DNA of 41,950 bases from Rhodospirillales bacterium (GCA_013203955.1 JABMOY010000115.1:1-41950), one strand, 5' to 3'; positions 23,752 to 32,471 are shown, numbered from the stretch's first letter. The notes: generated by a model from the sequence alone, not told the origin. Numbers and translations: made by a program.

Positions 23752-23854
23752 ATTCGCTATCCGTGTTTGGGTGGCCAATCGGGTTGAGGCGCGGAAGCTA
23801 ACACCTTGCTTGTCGCTAGGCAATGCCGGGGCTTGGGGCTCGGCAATGACCAAG

Positions 23855-24502
23855 TTAACCGGCATCGGCTATGGCGTTGTTAAAGGCCTTAACCCCCGCC
23901 GCCGGACCTTCCGGATGGTCCCAAACGGCCGAAACGACCGCCAGAAAATCGGCCCCCGCCCGGACCAGCGGCGTGCAGTTTTCCGGCGTAATGCCGCCGA
24001 TGGCGACGGCGGGCACCACCATCAGTTCCGACCACCATTCCAGGATATCAATGGAGGCGTCGGTCTTGGCATCTTTGGTGGCGGTCGGGAAAAAAGCACC
24101 GAAAGCAACGTATTCGGCGCCTTGTTCCGCTGCCTCAATGGCTAAGTGCCGTGAATCGTGACAGGTAACGCCGATGATGCCGTCGGCGCCTAAAGCCTTG
24201 CGGGCCTCGGCATATGATGCGTCATGCTGACCGATATGGACGCCGTCACAACCGCATTCGGCGGCCAAGTCCGGGCGGTCATTGAGGATCAAGGGAACAT
24301 CCTTTTCCCGGCACAGCGGCAACAAAACCGCGACGGCCCGGCGGATGGCGTCGTCATCGGCATTTTTCAACCGCAATTGCAAGGCGGCGACGTCGCCACT
24401 GTTCAGGGCTTCGGCCAGGGCCCCCGAAAACTTTATTGGGTCTATTTCCGGCGGCGTAATCAGATAGAGTCGGCACCGTTCTTCGTCCACGTTATTTTCC
24501 AT
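23855..24502 (-). CDS. thiE: Thiamine phosphate synthase
   Basis: A 215-residue TIM-barrel enzyme that joins HMP-PP and thiazole phosphate to give thiamine phosphate. Motifs: AALQLRLKN (strand 2), [25 protein letters not shown] (about 86-110), [34 protein letters not shown] (about 123-156), and [30 protein letters not shown] near the C-terminus. These cover the diphosphate- and thiazole-binding loops. It overlaps the previous gene by 11 bases and is followed by efp, so a three- to four-gene operon is likely. No THI-box riboswitch is visible before the group. Confidence 0.95.
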   Translation of the reverse strand: MENNVDEERCRLYLITPPEIDPIKFSGALAEALNSGDVAALQLRLKNADDDAIRRAVAVLLPLCREKDVPLILNDRPDLAAECGCDGVHIGQHDASYAEARKALGADGIIGVTCHDSRHLAIEAAEQGAEYVAFGAFFPTATKDAKTDASIDILEWWSELMVVPAVAIGGITPENCTPLVRAGADFLAVVSAVWDHPEGPAAGVKAFNNAIADAG

Positions 24503-24914
24503 CCGTCAGCCATTTCCGAACGGCGGTTTTCGTATCTTCCATATCCAAAAGGTCAAGTGCCGGTTCCTGTCCCTCCGGCCCGCCTTCATCCAGCCGTGCC
24601 CCGGATTGCTTAGCGATATCGGCCAGACTTTTCAGGGCCTCGCCGGAAACGCTGGTCTTGATGACCTTTAATCCATGGCGCATGGCCCCCAAGGCCAGCC
24701 CGGGATCGTCGCCGCAATCGAAAACTGACGTAATGCGGAGATGTGGGTAGGAACCGGCGGCTTCTTCGATCATGTCCCTAAAAACCTGGGCGCCCAGGTA
24801 GCGGGCGGCACCCGGCGCGCTCCTGAGTGTCACCGGGACATCAAGTTCCCCGGCGACGGCAAGCGCCGCCTTGGCGTCATCAAGGCAGTGAATGATAATC
24901 GGGCGATCGGACAT
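24492..24914 (-). CDS. Uncharacterised protein upstream of thiE
   Basis: I do not recognise this 140-residue protein. It begins [41 protein letters not shown], then [44 protein letters not shown]. The alternating strand/helix pattern and the HCLDD and DCGDD segments suggest a small Rossmann-like or flavodoxin-like fold. No signal peptide or membrane segment is present. Start chosen at 24914 because GGGAG lies seven bases upstream; five extra codons to 24929 are less likely. The end overlaps thiE by 11 bases. Such tight coupling suggests related work, but I would not assign a thiamine role from that alone. Confidence 0.65.
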   Translation of the reverse strand: MSDRPIIIHCLDDAKAALAVAGELDVPVTLRSAPGAARYLGAQVFRDMIEEAAGSYPHLRITSVFDCGDDPGLALGAMRHGLKVIKTSVSGEALKSLADIAKQSGARLDEGGPEGQEPALDLLDMEDTKTAVRKWLTDGK

Positions 24915-25055
24915 GAAAGCTCCCGCCAATTAACCTAAAATTCGATATTAAACCTTATTTCGTGCCGTGTGATTGCATGCACAGACGGTTCAATAAAAGA
25001 AAATTATTATAAAAACTGAAAATTTTGCTCAAAAACATAGTCTTAATTAGTTTAT

Positions 25056-25093
25056 GGTCCCCCGGTTCCTTGTTCCTTTTTTCTCGGGGGACC
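25056..25093 (+). promoter_or_regulatory. Perfect 9-bp leader hairpin upstream of motA
   Basis: GGTCCCCCG (25056-25064) and CGGGGGACC (25085-25093) are exact inverted repeats around a 20-base pyrimidine-rich loop (GTTCC TTGTTCC TTTTTTCT in pieces). The stem ends eight bases before the CGGAGA ribosome binding site of the stator gene, whose TTG start is at 25113. The pyrimidine loop could pair with the purine-rich ribosome binding site, so a translational switch is possible. Confidence 0.7.
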
Positions 25094-25112
25094 TAGACTT
25101 CGGAGACGGCTC

Positions 25113-25925
25113 TTGGATATAGCGACACTACTGGGTTTGTTTATCGGCGTTTCGGTTGTGACCCTGGCCATCATGACCGGGTCCGAGTTGTCTATTTTTC
25201 TCAATTTGCCCGGGTTTCTTATCGTGCTCGGCGGCACCTTCGCGGCGACGTTGATCAAGTTCCCGCTCTCGGGCGTCTTTGTCGCTTTTTTCGTCGGCAT
25301 CAAGGCGGCGTTCATCAACGAGCGCGAAAGCCCCCGCGAAATCATCGACCTGACCATGCGTATGGTCAAGCGGGCGCGCAAGGCGGGGCTTCTGGGTTTG
25401 GAAAGAATCAGCGTCAAGAACACCTTTTTCAAGAAAGGCATTCAGCTTTGCGTCGATGGTCGAGAAGGCGCCGTCATCCGCAAACTGCTGACCAGTGAAA
25501 TGGAACTGGCCATTCAGCGTCAGGAAGTCGGGGAAAAAGTCTTCCGGGCCATCGGCGAATCGGCGCCGGCCTTCGGTATGGTCGGGACCTTGGTCGGGCT
25601 GGTGCAGATGTTGAGTTCCATGGACGACCCGACGACCATCGGTCGTGCCATGGCCGTGGCGTTGTTGACGACGCTTTACGGGGTTTTGGTTGCGCAACTG
25701 ATCGCGCTTCCTATTTCGGACAAACTTGAGGCCAAGAACGAGATTGAAAAGGCCAACAGGGTCTTGATCATCGAAGCCATCATGCAAATCCACGAACGCA
25801 ATAATCCAACCGCCGTACTCGACATCTTGGAAGCTTATCTGCCTGAAAAGCAGCGCACCCAAGGCGATAGGGGAGAAGACGACGGAGACGACGGGCCGAA
25901 AACCAGACGGGCGACGGATAAATAA
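25113..25925 (+). CDS. motA: Flagellar motor stator protein, PomA/MotA type
   Basis: A 270-residue stator subunit. The start is TTG (25113), eight bases after CGGAG, and the protein begins LDIATLLGLFIGVSVVTLAIMTGSELSIFLNLPGFLIVLGGTFAAT, which matches the shorter PomA/MotP-like group in its GG-T-x-AATLIKFP loop. Membrane helices 3-4 are AFGMVGTLVGLVQMLSSMDD and GRAMAVALLTTLYGVLVAQLIALPIS. The cytoplasmic torque loop runs about residues 60-145. The last 40 residues are strongly charged and acidic/basic. PomA-type stators are often Na+-driven; the ion cannot be determined here. The stop overlaps the motB start by one base (TAATG). Confidence 0.9.
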   Translation: MDIATLLGLFIGVSVVTLAIMTGSELSIFLNLPGFLIVLGGTFAATLIKFPLSGVFVAFFVGIKAAFINERESPREIIDLTMRMVKRARKAGLLGLERISVKNTFFKKGIQLCVDGREGAVIRKLLTSEMELAIQRQEVGEKVFRAIGESAPAFGMVGTLVGLVQMLSSMDDPTTIGRAMAVALLTTLYGVLVAQLIALPISDKLEAKNEIEKANRVLIIEAIMQIHERNNPTAVLDILEAYLPEKQRTQGDRGEDDGDDGPKTRRATDK

Positions 25926-26695
25926 TGAAAATATCCGCGCTTGAACGCCGAAAGATCGAAGGCGCCCCCCGATGGATGGTGACGTTCGCGGACTTGATGT
26001 CTTTGCTGTTCGCCATGTTTGTTTTGTTGTTGTCGTTTTCCAAAGTTGACAACGCCAGCTTTACCCAAAATGCCGGTCCCATGCGTGACGCTTTCGGCAA
26101 GGGGCCAAAGATGATGCGCACCACCTCTCAGCCCTCGATCCAGCCCGGCGAGGCGGGGCCCGGCAAGGGCAAGACCCAGGAACATATTCGAACCCGCTCG
26201 ACGGCCCGGGTCGTTCAGTTCGACAATAGCGTCAAAGCCAAGCGAAGTTTCCTTTTTCAATTCCGGCGGTCCATGGAACGGGAACTGGCGGAATCGCGGA
26301 TCCTTCTTATCGATAAAGGCGACCGCATCATCATCCGCTTTCCCGGCGCCACCTCTTTCGTCCCAGGCAGCGCCGAAATGGCGAAGGACATCGGGCCGAC
26401 TCTGGACCGCATCGCCAGCATCCTTAGGGCGACAAAGGGCCAGATTGTGGTTTCCGGGCACTCCGACAATTCACCTATTTCGACGGCGCAATTCCGGTCC
26501 AACTGGGACCTGTCATCGGCCCGCGCCGTGACCGTTGTCCATTACCTGATGAACAAGGCCGGCATCAAATCGTCCAGGATCACCGCCCAAGGGTTCGCCG
26601 ACAGCCGCCCGCTGGTGAAGAACAATTCACCGGAAAACCAGTCCAAGAACAGACGCGTCGAAATCTCAATCGAGATTACGTCGTTTGAAGGCTAA
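25925..26695 (+). CDS. motB: Flagellar motor stator protein, PomB/MotB type
   Basis: A 256-residue partner of MotA. The N-terminal helix WMVTFADLMSLLFAMFVLLLSFS holds Asp23, the ion-binding residue. The next segment, FTQNAGPMRDAFG, is the plug region. The OmpA-like peptidoglycan-binding part follows: QIVVSGHSDNSPI, FRSNWDLSSARAVTVVHYLM and SRITAQGFADSRPL, ending NRRVEISIEI. It is translationally coupled to motA. It converges on gap with 48 bases between stops. No flagellar hook/basal-body gene is in the window. Confidence 0.92.
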   Translation: MKISALERRKIEGAPRWMVTFADLMSLLFAMFVLLLSFSKVDNASFTQNAGPMRDAFGKGPKMMRTTSQPSIQPGEAGPGKGKTQEHIRTRSTARVVQFDNSVKAKRSFLFQFRRSMERELAESRILLIDKGDRIIIRFPGATSFVPGSAEMAKDIGPTLDRIASILRATKGQIVVSGHSDNSPISTAQFRSNWDLSSARAVTVVHYLMNKAGIKSSRITAQGFADSRPLVKNNSPENQSKNRRVEISIEITSFEG

Positions 26696-26743
26696 TTCGG
26701 GGACTTGCCCTGAAACCGGTTATACGCTTGGGGGGCGCGTCTT

Positions 26744-27751
26744 CTAAGTAAGTTTGTGCATGGCGACGGCGGTGTCGGGCATGCGGCTGGAAAATCCCCA
26801 TTCGTTGTCATACCAGCTTAGAACGCGCACGAAGTTACCCTCGATGACCTGTGTCTGTGTCGCATCGAAGGTTGAACTGGCCGGATTATGGTTGAAGTCG
26901 ATAGACACCAAATCATCCGTCACGTAACCAAGAATACCCTTGAGGCTGCCTTCGGAAGCTTCCTTGAGCGCGTTATTGATCTCTTCGACGGTTGTTTCGC
27001 GTCCGGCGGTGAAGGTCAAATCGATTAAGGAAACGTTCGGCGTCGGCACCCGGATGGAGGTTCCGCTCAATTTGCCGTCCAGTTCCGGCAGCACCAAGCC
27101 GACCGCCTTCGCCGCCCCCGTTGACGTCGGGATCAGCGAAACGCCGCAAGCCCGGGCCCGTCTCGGGTCACTGTGCAAGGTGTCGAGCGGTCGTTGGTCG
27201 CCGGTATAGGCATGGATGGTGGTCATGAACCCTTTTTCGATGCCGACTGTTTTATTCAAGACATCGGCGACCGGGGCTAGGCAGTTGGTCGTGCACGACG
27301 CATTGGATACCACGGTGTGGTGGGCTTCCAGTTTGTCGTGATTGACGCCGTAAACGACCGTCAGATCAACTTCCTTGCCCGGGGCCGAGATCAAGACTTT
27401 TGCGGCGCCGGCGTCCAGGTGCTTGGAGGCCGAAGCTCGGTCGGTGAAAAAACCGGTGCATTCCAACGCGACATCGACGCCCAGTTCTTTCCACGGCAAA
27501 TTGGCGGGGTCGCGTTCCGCCGTTACCCTGATCGGGCCGGTGCCGGCATCAATGGTGCCGTTGTCGATGACGATGTCGTTCGGAATGGTGCCGTGAACGG
27601 AATCGTATTTCAGCAAATGAGCGTTGATTTCCACAGAGCCGAGATCGTTGATGCCGACGATTTCAACGTCGGTGCGCTGGGATTCCATGATACCGCGCAT
27701 GACCAAGCGACCAATCCGGCCAAAACCATTAATACCTAAACGTACTGCCAT
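26744..27751 (-). CDS. gap: Glyceraldehyde-3-phosphate dehydrogenase
   Basis: A 335-residue glycolytic enzyme, starting [20 protein letters not shown] with the NAD-binding Gly motif. Asp36 (INDLG) suggests NAD preference. Cys153 in [12 protein letters not shown] is the active-site cysteine, and [12 protein letters not shown] is near the C-terminus. GGGAGG lies seven bases before the ATG. Many alphaproteobacteria keep gap next to tkt and pgk; here it stands alone, with motB convergent downstream and a 374-base non-coding stretch upstream, which contains a strong inverted repeat. Confidence 0.97.
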   Translation of the reverse strand: MAVRLGINGFGRIGRLVMRGIMESQRTDVEIVGINDLGSVEINAHLLKYDSVHGTIPNDIVIDNGTIDAGTGPIRVTAERDPANLPWKELGVDVALECTGFFTDRASASKHLDAGAAKVLISAPGKEVDLTVVYGVNHDKLEAHHTVVSNASCTTNCLAPVADVLNKTVGIEKGFMTTIHAYTGDQRPLDTLHSDPRRARACGVSLIPTSTGAAKAVGLVLPELDGKLSGTSIRVPTPNVSLIDLTFTAGRETTVEEINNALKEASEGSLKGILGYVTDDLVSIDFNHNPASSTFDATQTQVIEGNFVRVLSWYDNEWGFSSRMPDTAVAMHKLT

Positions 27752-27906
27752 ATCGAGCCTCCCTCAAAAACATTAAGTCCAAATTCTCCCAAAATGTTTC
27801 CGCCTCTAATTTCCGAAAAGCTTCCTTCGGTGTCCCAATTTTAGGGCCCAACGGCAATTCAGTTTTTCTTTGTCCGCACCATCAAGGGAAAGGCCCTGCA
27901 GGTCAA

Positions 27907-27949
27907 GGGGGGTGCTTTATATTATGTGATAGATAAAGGCATACCCCCC
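27907..27949. promoter_or_regulatory. Inverted repeat in the gap upstream region
   Basis: GGGGGGT-GC-TTTAT (27907-27920) and ATAAA-GGC-ATACCCCCC (27933-27949) are inverted copies with a two-base insertion on one side. The element is long and G/C-ended with an AT-rich centre, which fits a protein operator or a hairpin in either transcript. Confidence 0.55.
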
Positions 27950-28006
27950 TGATGCTGTTTTTAGTATGCAATATTAAATGGTTGCAAAATTTCCCTGCAG
28001 TATCGA

Positions 28007-28034
28007 TTGACCTTGTTCAAGGGGGCGTCATACT
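28007..28034 (+). promoter_or_regulatory. Putative sigma-70 promoter for the zapA operon
   Basis: TTGACC at 28007-28012, a 16-base spacer and CATACT at 28029-28034. The -35 box matches the alphaproteobacterial TTGAC core. It would start transcription near 28041, 85 bases before the first gene. Confidence 0.5.
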
Positions 28035-28125
28035 CTGCCGACAGGTCCTTTTCAAAAACAGGGCAAAAAAATAGCCTTTGGAAAGTTCAAGCGGGGGAAA
28101 TCCAAACGGTGCAAAAGGGATTACG

Positions 28126-28383
28126 GTGAAGAAGCCAAATCTGCAAAAACCGTCCAAAGTGGAGCGCGCCAAGGCCCATCTTGATGGCGCCGTCGCCAGG
28201 TTGGAAGCCGTGGCCAACCAGCGCCGGGAAGATGCGCCTTCAGGGGCTGCGCCACCCGACGACTTGATCCATAAATTGGAAGGGCTTCGGGACGAAAATG
28301 TGCGTTTGAAAGCCCTCAATGAAACCGTCTCAGTGCGCTTGGATGCCGCCATCGGGCGCATCAAATCGGTAATCGAAGACTAG
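28126..28383 (+). CDS. Small coiled-coil protein upstream of zapA
   Basis: An 85-residue protein, GTG start with AAAGGGA upstream, reading MKKPNLQKPSKVERAKAHLDGAVARLEAV, a disordered Ser/Ala/Pro patch, then a helix LIHKLEGLRDENVRLKALNETVSVRLDAAIGRIKSVI. A short helical protein in this position directly before zapA is common in alphaproteobacteria (DUF4164-like). It could assist ZapA or FtsZ rings, but I have no residue-level evidence. A longer TTG start at 28078 is possible. It lies 23 bases before zapA. Confidence 0.7.
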   Translation: MKKPNLQKPSKVERAKAHLDGAVARLEAVANQRREDAPSGAAPPDDLIHKLEGLRDENVRLKALNETVSVRLDAAIGRIKSVIED

Positions 28384-28406
28384 AGCTAAGAACAGGAGCA
28401 ACGGCC

Positions 28407-28742
28407 ATGGCCCAAGTGACCGTCACCATCAACGAGCGGAGTTACCAAGTCGTTTGCGATGACGGCCAGGAAGCTCATCTTTCGCGCCTTGGCACTTATG
28501 TCGACAAAAGAGCCGATGAATTGGTCGCGGCGGTGGGGAAGGTCGATGACGCCCGGCTTCTGGTGATGGTTTCGCTGTTGTTGGCCGACGAATTGTCCGA
28601 TGCCTATGCCGAATTGGATGCCGCCCGGGCCGCCGACGAAGGGGTCGCCGCCATGATGAGCGCCGAAGAAAGCCTGAGCGCCAATATGGAAGATTTAGCT
28701 ATTCGCATAGAGAACATTGCCGAACGGCTAGAACAGGCTTAG
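28407..28742 (+). CDS. zapA: Cell division protein ZapA
   Basis: A 111-residue protein whose N-terminus MAQVTVTINERSYQVVCDDGQEAHLSRLGTYVDKRADEL is the ZapA head domain. A middle helix (ARLLVMVSLLLADELSDAYAEL) and a C-terminal coiled coil (IENIAERLEQ) follow. ZapA bundles FtsZ filaments at the division site. GGAGC stands upstream of the ATG. The 6S RNA gene starts about ten bases after the stop codon, the usual order zapA - ssrS - fau. Confidence 0.93.
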   Translation: MAQVTVTINERSYQVVCDDGQEAHLSRLGTYVDKRADELVAAVGKVDDARLLVMVSLLLADELSDAYAELDAARAADEGVAAMMSAEESLSANMEDLAIRIENIAERLEQA

Positions 28743-28749
28743 ATTCACC

Positions 28750-28915
28750 TCTAGGGCGGTTTCTACCCTGTCCGTCAGGCTACGTTATCCCTGGGGCTTT
28801 CGATACCTCGGGAGCTGTCCCTGCCAAGCTCGTGGGCTTGGTATATGGCGCCCACCTGCACTAGCAGGCCACAGAGGATTCCCCGCCAACGGCTGGCGTG
28901 GAGCCGTCCTAACTC
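28750..28915 (+). ncRNA. ssrS: 6S RNA
   Basis: The spacer between zapA and the 5-formyl-THF cyclo-ligase gene is where 6S RNA lies in most proteobacteria. TAGGGCGGTTTC (28752-28763) can pair with GGAGCCGTCCTA (28900-28911) along 12 positions with three G-T pairs, giving the closing stem. Internal hairpins CCAAGC / GCTTGG (28824-28841) and CCTGC-ACTA-GCAGG (28855-28868) are clear. The length of about 165 bases fits. 6S RNA mimics an open promoter and binds sigma-70 RNA polymerase in stationary phase. The exact ends are estimates. Confidence 0.8.
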
Positions 28916-28949
28916 TTTATTGGCTCCCTCAATTCGGCGAATTTCCGGC

Positions 28950-29531
28950 ATGACGATAAATGACGACAAGCAGGACCTTCGCCTCAGGGCCAAGGAAAAG
29001 CGTTCGCAAGCGGTCGCCGACGCCGGGTCCGAAGCCGCCGTCCGGCTTGTCGGAAATTTTATCCACGCCGCTTCCTCTTTTCCGCAGACGGACTCTGCCG
29101 TTGCCGCCTATTGGCCGATGGCTAATGAAATCGACGTCAGACCGCTGATGAAGGAACTTCACGGCCAAGACCGCGCCGTCGCTTTGCCGGTTGTTGCTGG
29201 TGCCGCCAAGCCCTTGATTTTCCGCCGATGGGTGCCGGGCATGGAATTGGAAGAAGGCGGCTTCGGCACACACCACCCGGGCCCCGAGGCGCCGGAAATT
29301 ATCCCGGGAATTCTTCTCGTGCCCCTACTGGCTTTTGATGCACAAGGGTTCCGGCTGGGCTGGGGCGGTGGGTTTTACGACCGCACCCTTGCTGAACTTA
29401 GGGCGGCGGGTACCGTTCTGGCGGTCGGCGTCGCTTATTCGGGGCAAAAAGTTGACCGGGTGCCGAAAGATTCCCATGACGAGGCCTTGGATTGGATCAT
29501 CACCGACCGTGATGTCCTGGAGATAAGCTGA
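28950..29531 (+). CDS. fau: 5-formyltetrahydrofolate cyclo-ligase
   Basis: A 193-residue enzyme that converts 5-formyl-THF to 5,10-methenyl-THF with ATP. The start at 28950 gives MTINDDKQDLRLRAKEKRSQAV; the longer frame would run through the 6S RNA. The conserved part includes VAAYWPMANEIDVRPLM, then LVPLLAFDAQGFRLGWGGGFYDRTLAELR with the typical GxGGGFYDR substrate loop, and VGVAYSGQKVDRVPKDSHDEALDWIITDRDV. It is one base from ymdB (stop TGA, then C, then ATG), so the two are translationally coupled. Confidence 0.93.
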   Translation: MTINDDKQDLRLRAKEKRSQAVADAGSEAAVRLVGNFIHAASSFPQTDSAVAAYWPMANEIDVRPLMKELHGQDRAVALPVVAGAAKPLIFRRWVPGMELEEGGFGTHHPGPEAPEIIPGILLVPLLAFDAQGFRLGWGGGFYDRTLAELRAAGTVLAVGVAYSGQKVDRVPKDSHDEALDWIITDRDVLEIS

Positions 29532-29532
29532 C

Positions 29533-30345
29533 ATGAAAATCCTTATTTGCGGCGATGTCGTCGGCAAGGCCGGCCGTCGGGCGATCGAAGACAACCTTCC
29601 GGATATTCGGCAGCGGCTGGAATTGGATTTCGTTATCGTCAACGGTGAAAACGCCGCCCACGGTTTCGGCATTACCGATAAAATATGTGCCGCGTTTTAT
29701 GCCGCCGGTGCCGATGTTATCACCACCGGAAACCATGTCTGGGACCAGCGCGAGATCATCAACTACATCGGCGGCGATGAAAAACTGTTGCGCCCGATGA
29801 ACTATCCCGAAGGCACACCAGGGGCCGGCACCGGGATTTTTAAAACCTCCGAAGGACGCAAGGTGATGGTCGTCCATCCCATGGGCCGCCTTTACATGGA
29901 GCCCCTGGACGATCCTTTCGCCGCCGTCGAGGAAGCGCTCAGAAACCATCGCCTCGGCCAGTCGGTGGACGCCATCATCGTCGATATCCATGCCGAAGCG
30001 ACCAGCGAGAAGCAGGCCATGGGCCATTTTCTCGACGGCCGGGTTTCGGCGGTGGTCGGCACCCATACCCATGTACCGACGGCTGATGCGCAAATTATGC
30101 CCGGCGGCACCGCCTATCAGTCCGACCTCGGAATGACCGGCGATTATGATTCCGTGATCGGTATGAAAAAGGACTTAGCGACCAGCCGCTTCACCACCAA
30201 AATGCCGCAGGGGCGCCTGGAGCCGGCGGAAGGCGAAGCGACGCTATGTGCTGTCTATGTGGAAACCAATGATCGGACGGGCCTTGCCCAGCATATCGGG
30301 GCGCTCCGGCTCGGCGGCACTTTGAAAGAAGAGTGGCCCGTCTGA
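29533..30345 (+). CDS. ymdB: YmdB-family metallophosphoesterase
   Basis: A 270-residue phosphodiesterase of the YmdB/TIGR00282 group. The metal-binding residues are all in place: MKILICGDVVGKAGR, VNGENAAHGFG, TTGNHVWDQ, IVDIHAEATSEKQAMG and VVGTHTHVPTADAQIMPGG. YmdB of Bacillus hydrolyses cyclic mononucleotide or 2',3'-cyclic phosphates and influences motility versus biofilm; the role in alphaproteobacteria is not known. The neighbouring class III cyclases are far away (14 kb). The stop codon lies inside a 13-bp tandem repeat. Confidence 0.9.
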   Translation: MKILICGDVVGKAGRRAIEDNLPDIRQRLELDFVIVNGENAAHGFGITDKICAAFYAAGADVITTGNHVWDQREIINYIGGDEKLLRPMNYPEGTPGAGTGIFKTSEGRKVMVVHPMGRLYMEPLDDPFAAVEEALRNHRLGQSVDAIIVDIHAEATSEKQAMGHFLDGRVSAVVGTHTHVPTADAQIMPGGTAYQSDLGMTGDYDSVIGMKKDLATSRFTTKMPQGRLEPAEGEATLCAVYVETNDRTGLAQHIGALRLGGTLKEEWPV

Positions 30346-30370
30346 AACACGGGTCTGAAACACGGGTCTG
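30341..30370. repeat. Tandem repeat, 13-bp unit, across the ymdB stop codon
   Basis: TCTGAAACACGGG at 30341-30353 is repeated exactly at 30354-30366, followed by TCTG of a third copy. The TGA of the first copy is the ymdB stop. Confidence 0.9.
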
Positions 30371-30515
30371 TAGCGCTCCTCTGAAACTGCGGATTCGCCG
30401 CCCAATTATTGACATATTGGTCTGACATTAAGGTGGACGACAGCCGTGCGTTCACCTACTACATATGGTATAACGCGCAACAACAAATTCAGTATGTAGG
30501 GGGAAGAATCGGAAT

Positions 30516-31265
30516 ATGGCCGGTCATTCCAAATTCAAGAACATTATGCACCGCAAGGGCCGCCAGGACGCCAAGCGGGCAAAGGTTTTTACGAAGCTTA
30601 TCAGGGAATTGACCGTCGCCGCCAAAACCGGGCTTCCCGAACCGGAAATGAACCCACGCCTGCGCTCCGCCATCGCCGCCGCCAAGGCGGCCAACATGCC
30701 GGGCGATACCATGAACCGGGCGATCAAGAAGGGTAGCGGCGGGGACGACGATACCAATTACGAGGAAGTCCGTTATGAAGGTTACGGACCCGGAGGCACC
30801 GCCCTCATCATCGAAGCCCTGACCGACAACCGCAATCGCACCGCCAGCGAAGTGCGCGCCGCATTAACCAAATTCGGTGGCAACTTAGGCGAAACGGGCT
30901 CGGTCAATTTCATGTTCGACCGCGTTGGGTTGATCGTTTATGGGGCCGCATCCGCCGGGCCTGAGGATATGTTTGAAGCCGCTCTGGAAGCAGGGGCAAG
31001 CGATGTTGAGTCGTCCGACGCCGCGCACGAAGTGACGTGCGATCCCGATGATTTTTCCATCGTTCGCGATGCCCTGGAAAAAAAGTTCGGCGACGCCGAG
31101 GTTGCCCGGCTTGACTGGAAACCACAAACAAGCGTTCCCGTTGACGAACACGCCGCCGACACCTTGTTGAAGCTTTTGGACGTTTTGGATGACAACGACG
31201 ATGTCCAGCGGGTGGCGTCCAACTTCGAAGTTGACGACGACGTGCTTGAGCGCCTGAGCACCTGA
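30516..31265 (+). CDS. yebC: YebC/PmpR-family DNA-binding regulator / translation factor
   Basis: A 249-residue protein starting [39 protein letters not shown] with the standard TACO1/YebC pattern. [46 protein letters not shown] fills the middle. YebC proteins are reported as transcription regulators and, more recently, as helpers of translation at proline stretches. It lies just before ruvC, as in most bacteria, with a 16-base gap. Confidence 0.95.
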   Translation: MAGHSKFKNIMHRKGRQDAKRAKVFTKLIRELTVAAKTGLPEPEMNPRLRSAIAAAKAANMPGDTMNRAIKKGSGGDDDTNYEEVRYEGYGPGGTALIIEALTDNRNRTASEVRAALTKFGGNLGETGSVNFMFDRVGLIVYGAASAGPEDMFEAALEAGASDVESSDAAHEVTCDPDDFSIVRDALEKKFGDAEVARLDWKPQTSVPVDEHAADTLLKLLDVLDDNDDVQRVASNFEVDDDVLERLST

Positions 31266-31281
31266 AGAGGCCGTAACGGAA

Positions 31282-31806
31282 ATGGAGAAAGTCATTCGAC
31301 TGATCGGCATTGATCCCGGGCTCCGCAACACCGGCTGGGGTATCATCGATATCGTCGGCAATAGGCTCAGCCATGTTGCCGACGGGGTCGTCAAATCGGA
31401 CGGCGCCCTGCCGCTGGCCGCCCGTCTGGTGCAGTTGCAGGATGGCCTTGTCCGGGTCATCGAAGTCCACCGTCCGGATGAAGCCGCCGTCGAGGAGACT
31501 TTCGTCAATAAAAACGCAGTCTCGACCCTGAAACTGGGGCAAGCCCGCGCTATAGCCTTATTAGTGCCGGCCAACGCGGGTTTAAGCGTCGCCGAATATT
31601 CGCCGAACCTGATCAAGAAATCCGTTGTCGGCGCCGGCCATGCCGCCAAAGGACAGATACAAATGATGGTCAAGACCTTGCTGCCGGGCGCCACCCTGAA
31701 CAGCGCTGATGCGGCGGACGCGCTGGCCGTGGCGATTTGTCACGCCCATCACCGCACCAGCCCGCAAGCAATGGCGGAACGGGCGGTGGAGGCCCAAGCC
31801 TCATGA
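31282..31806 (+). CDS. ruvC: Crossover junction endodeoxyribonuclease RuvC
   Basis: A 174-residue nuclease that cuts Holliday junctions. The RNase-H-like catalytic set is present: Asp11 in [13 protein letters not shown], Glu in [23 protein letters not shown], and two Asp residues in [16 protein letters not shown]. The stop codon overlaps the ruvA start (ATGA). The ruvCAB order and the tight spacing show one operon with yebC. Confidence 0.97.
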   Translation: MEKVIRLIGIDPGLRNTGWGIIDIVGNRLSHVADGVVKSDGALPLAARLVQLQDGLVRVIEVHRPDEAAVEETFVNKNAVSTLKLGQARAIALLVPANAGLSVAEYSPNLIKKSVVGAGHAAKGQIQMMVKTLLPGATLNSADAADALAVAICHAHHRTSPQAMAERAVEAQAS

Positions 31807-32468
31807 TTGCCAAGCTTAAAGGCCTTATCGACAGCGTCGGCGACGGCTGGACCGTTATCGACGTCGGCGGCGTCGGTTATTTGGTGTTCGCATCCGGGCG
31901 AACGCTGGGCCGGTTGGGTGCCGGCGACGTCGCCGAGGTGCTGGTCGAAACCCATGTCCGCGAAGACCACATCCACCTTTACGGTTTCATAGACGCGACC
32001 GAGCGCGATTGGTTTCAATTGCTGACGACGGTCCAAGGCGTCGGCGCCAAGGTGGCGCTGGCCCTATTATCCGTGCTCAGCCCCGATGACCTGTTGCAGG
32101 CGATTGCCGCCGCCGACAAGGCGGCGATCACCCAGGCGCCGGGCGTCGGCCCGAAACTGGCGACCCGTATTTTGAGTGAGCTGAAAGATAAGGTCGGCGA
32201 TTTTGCCTTGGCGGGTGGGCCGGGCGGAATGCAAGCGGCGGATTTCGGCATCGGCCAAGGGGGTGTGGGTGGCCCTATCAGAGATGCGGCTTCGGCCTTG
32301 GTCAACTTGGGATATCAACGCTCGCAAGCCTTGGGCGCGGTTAGCCGCGCCGCCGCCCGGCTGGGCGATGATGCCGGCATCGAAGCTTTGATCCGCGCCG
32401 GATTGGGCGAGTTGGCTTCTGGTGAAAGCCTTGGCGAAGGCTTGAGCGCGAAAACGGGGAGCGCCTAG
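31803..32468 (+). CDS. ruvA: Holliday junction branch migration protein RuvA
   Basis: A 221-residue protein that binds four-way junctions as a tetramer and loads RuvB. It starts [29 protein letters not shown], domain I. The two helix-hairpin-helix motifs are [16 protein letters not shown] and [21 protein letters not shown]. The C-terminal RuvB-binding domain is at about 170-215 ([19 protein letters not shown]). The glycine-rich linker between them ([17 protein letters not shown]) is normal for the family. The start at 31803 overlaps ruvC by four bases. Confidence 0.97.
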   Translation: MIAKLKGLIDSVGDGWTVIDVGGVGYLVFASGRTLGRLGAGDVAEVLVETHVREDHIHLYGFIDATERDWFQLLTTVQGVGAKVALALLSVLSPDDLLQAIAAADKAAITQAPGVGPKLATRILSELKDKVGDFALAGGPGGMQAADFGIGQGGVGGPIRDAASALVNLGYQRSQALGAVSRAAARLGDDAGIEALIRAGLGELASGESLGEGLSAKTGSA

Positions 32469-32471
32469 GTT

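Larger units (their letters stand above)
27752..28125. other. 374-base divergent spacer between gap and the zapA operon
   Basis: It contains the gap leader and promoter, an imperfect palindrome at 27907-27949, and a promoter-like pair at 28007-28034 for the plus-strand genes. No open reading frame looks real. Confidence 0.6.

Noticed and set aside
23752-23865. Longer N-terminus of EF-P
   Set aside because: EF-P starts at MKINGN; the extra 38 codons overlap the end of thiE on the same strand.
28845-28949. N-terminal extension of the formyl-THF cyclo-ligase
   Set aside because: The extension has no family similarity and lies inside the 6S RNA closing half.
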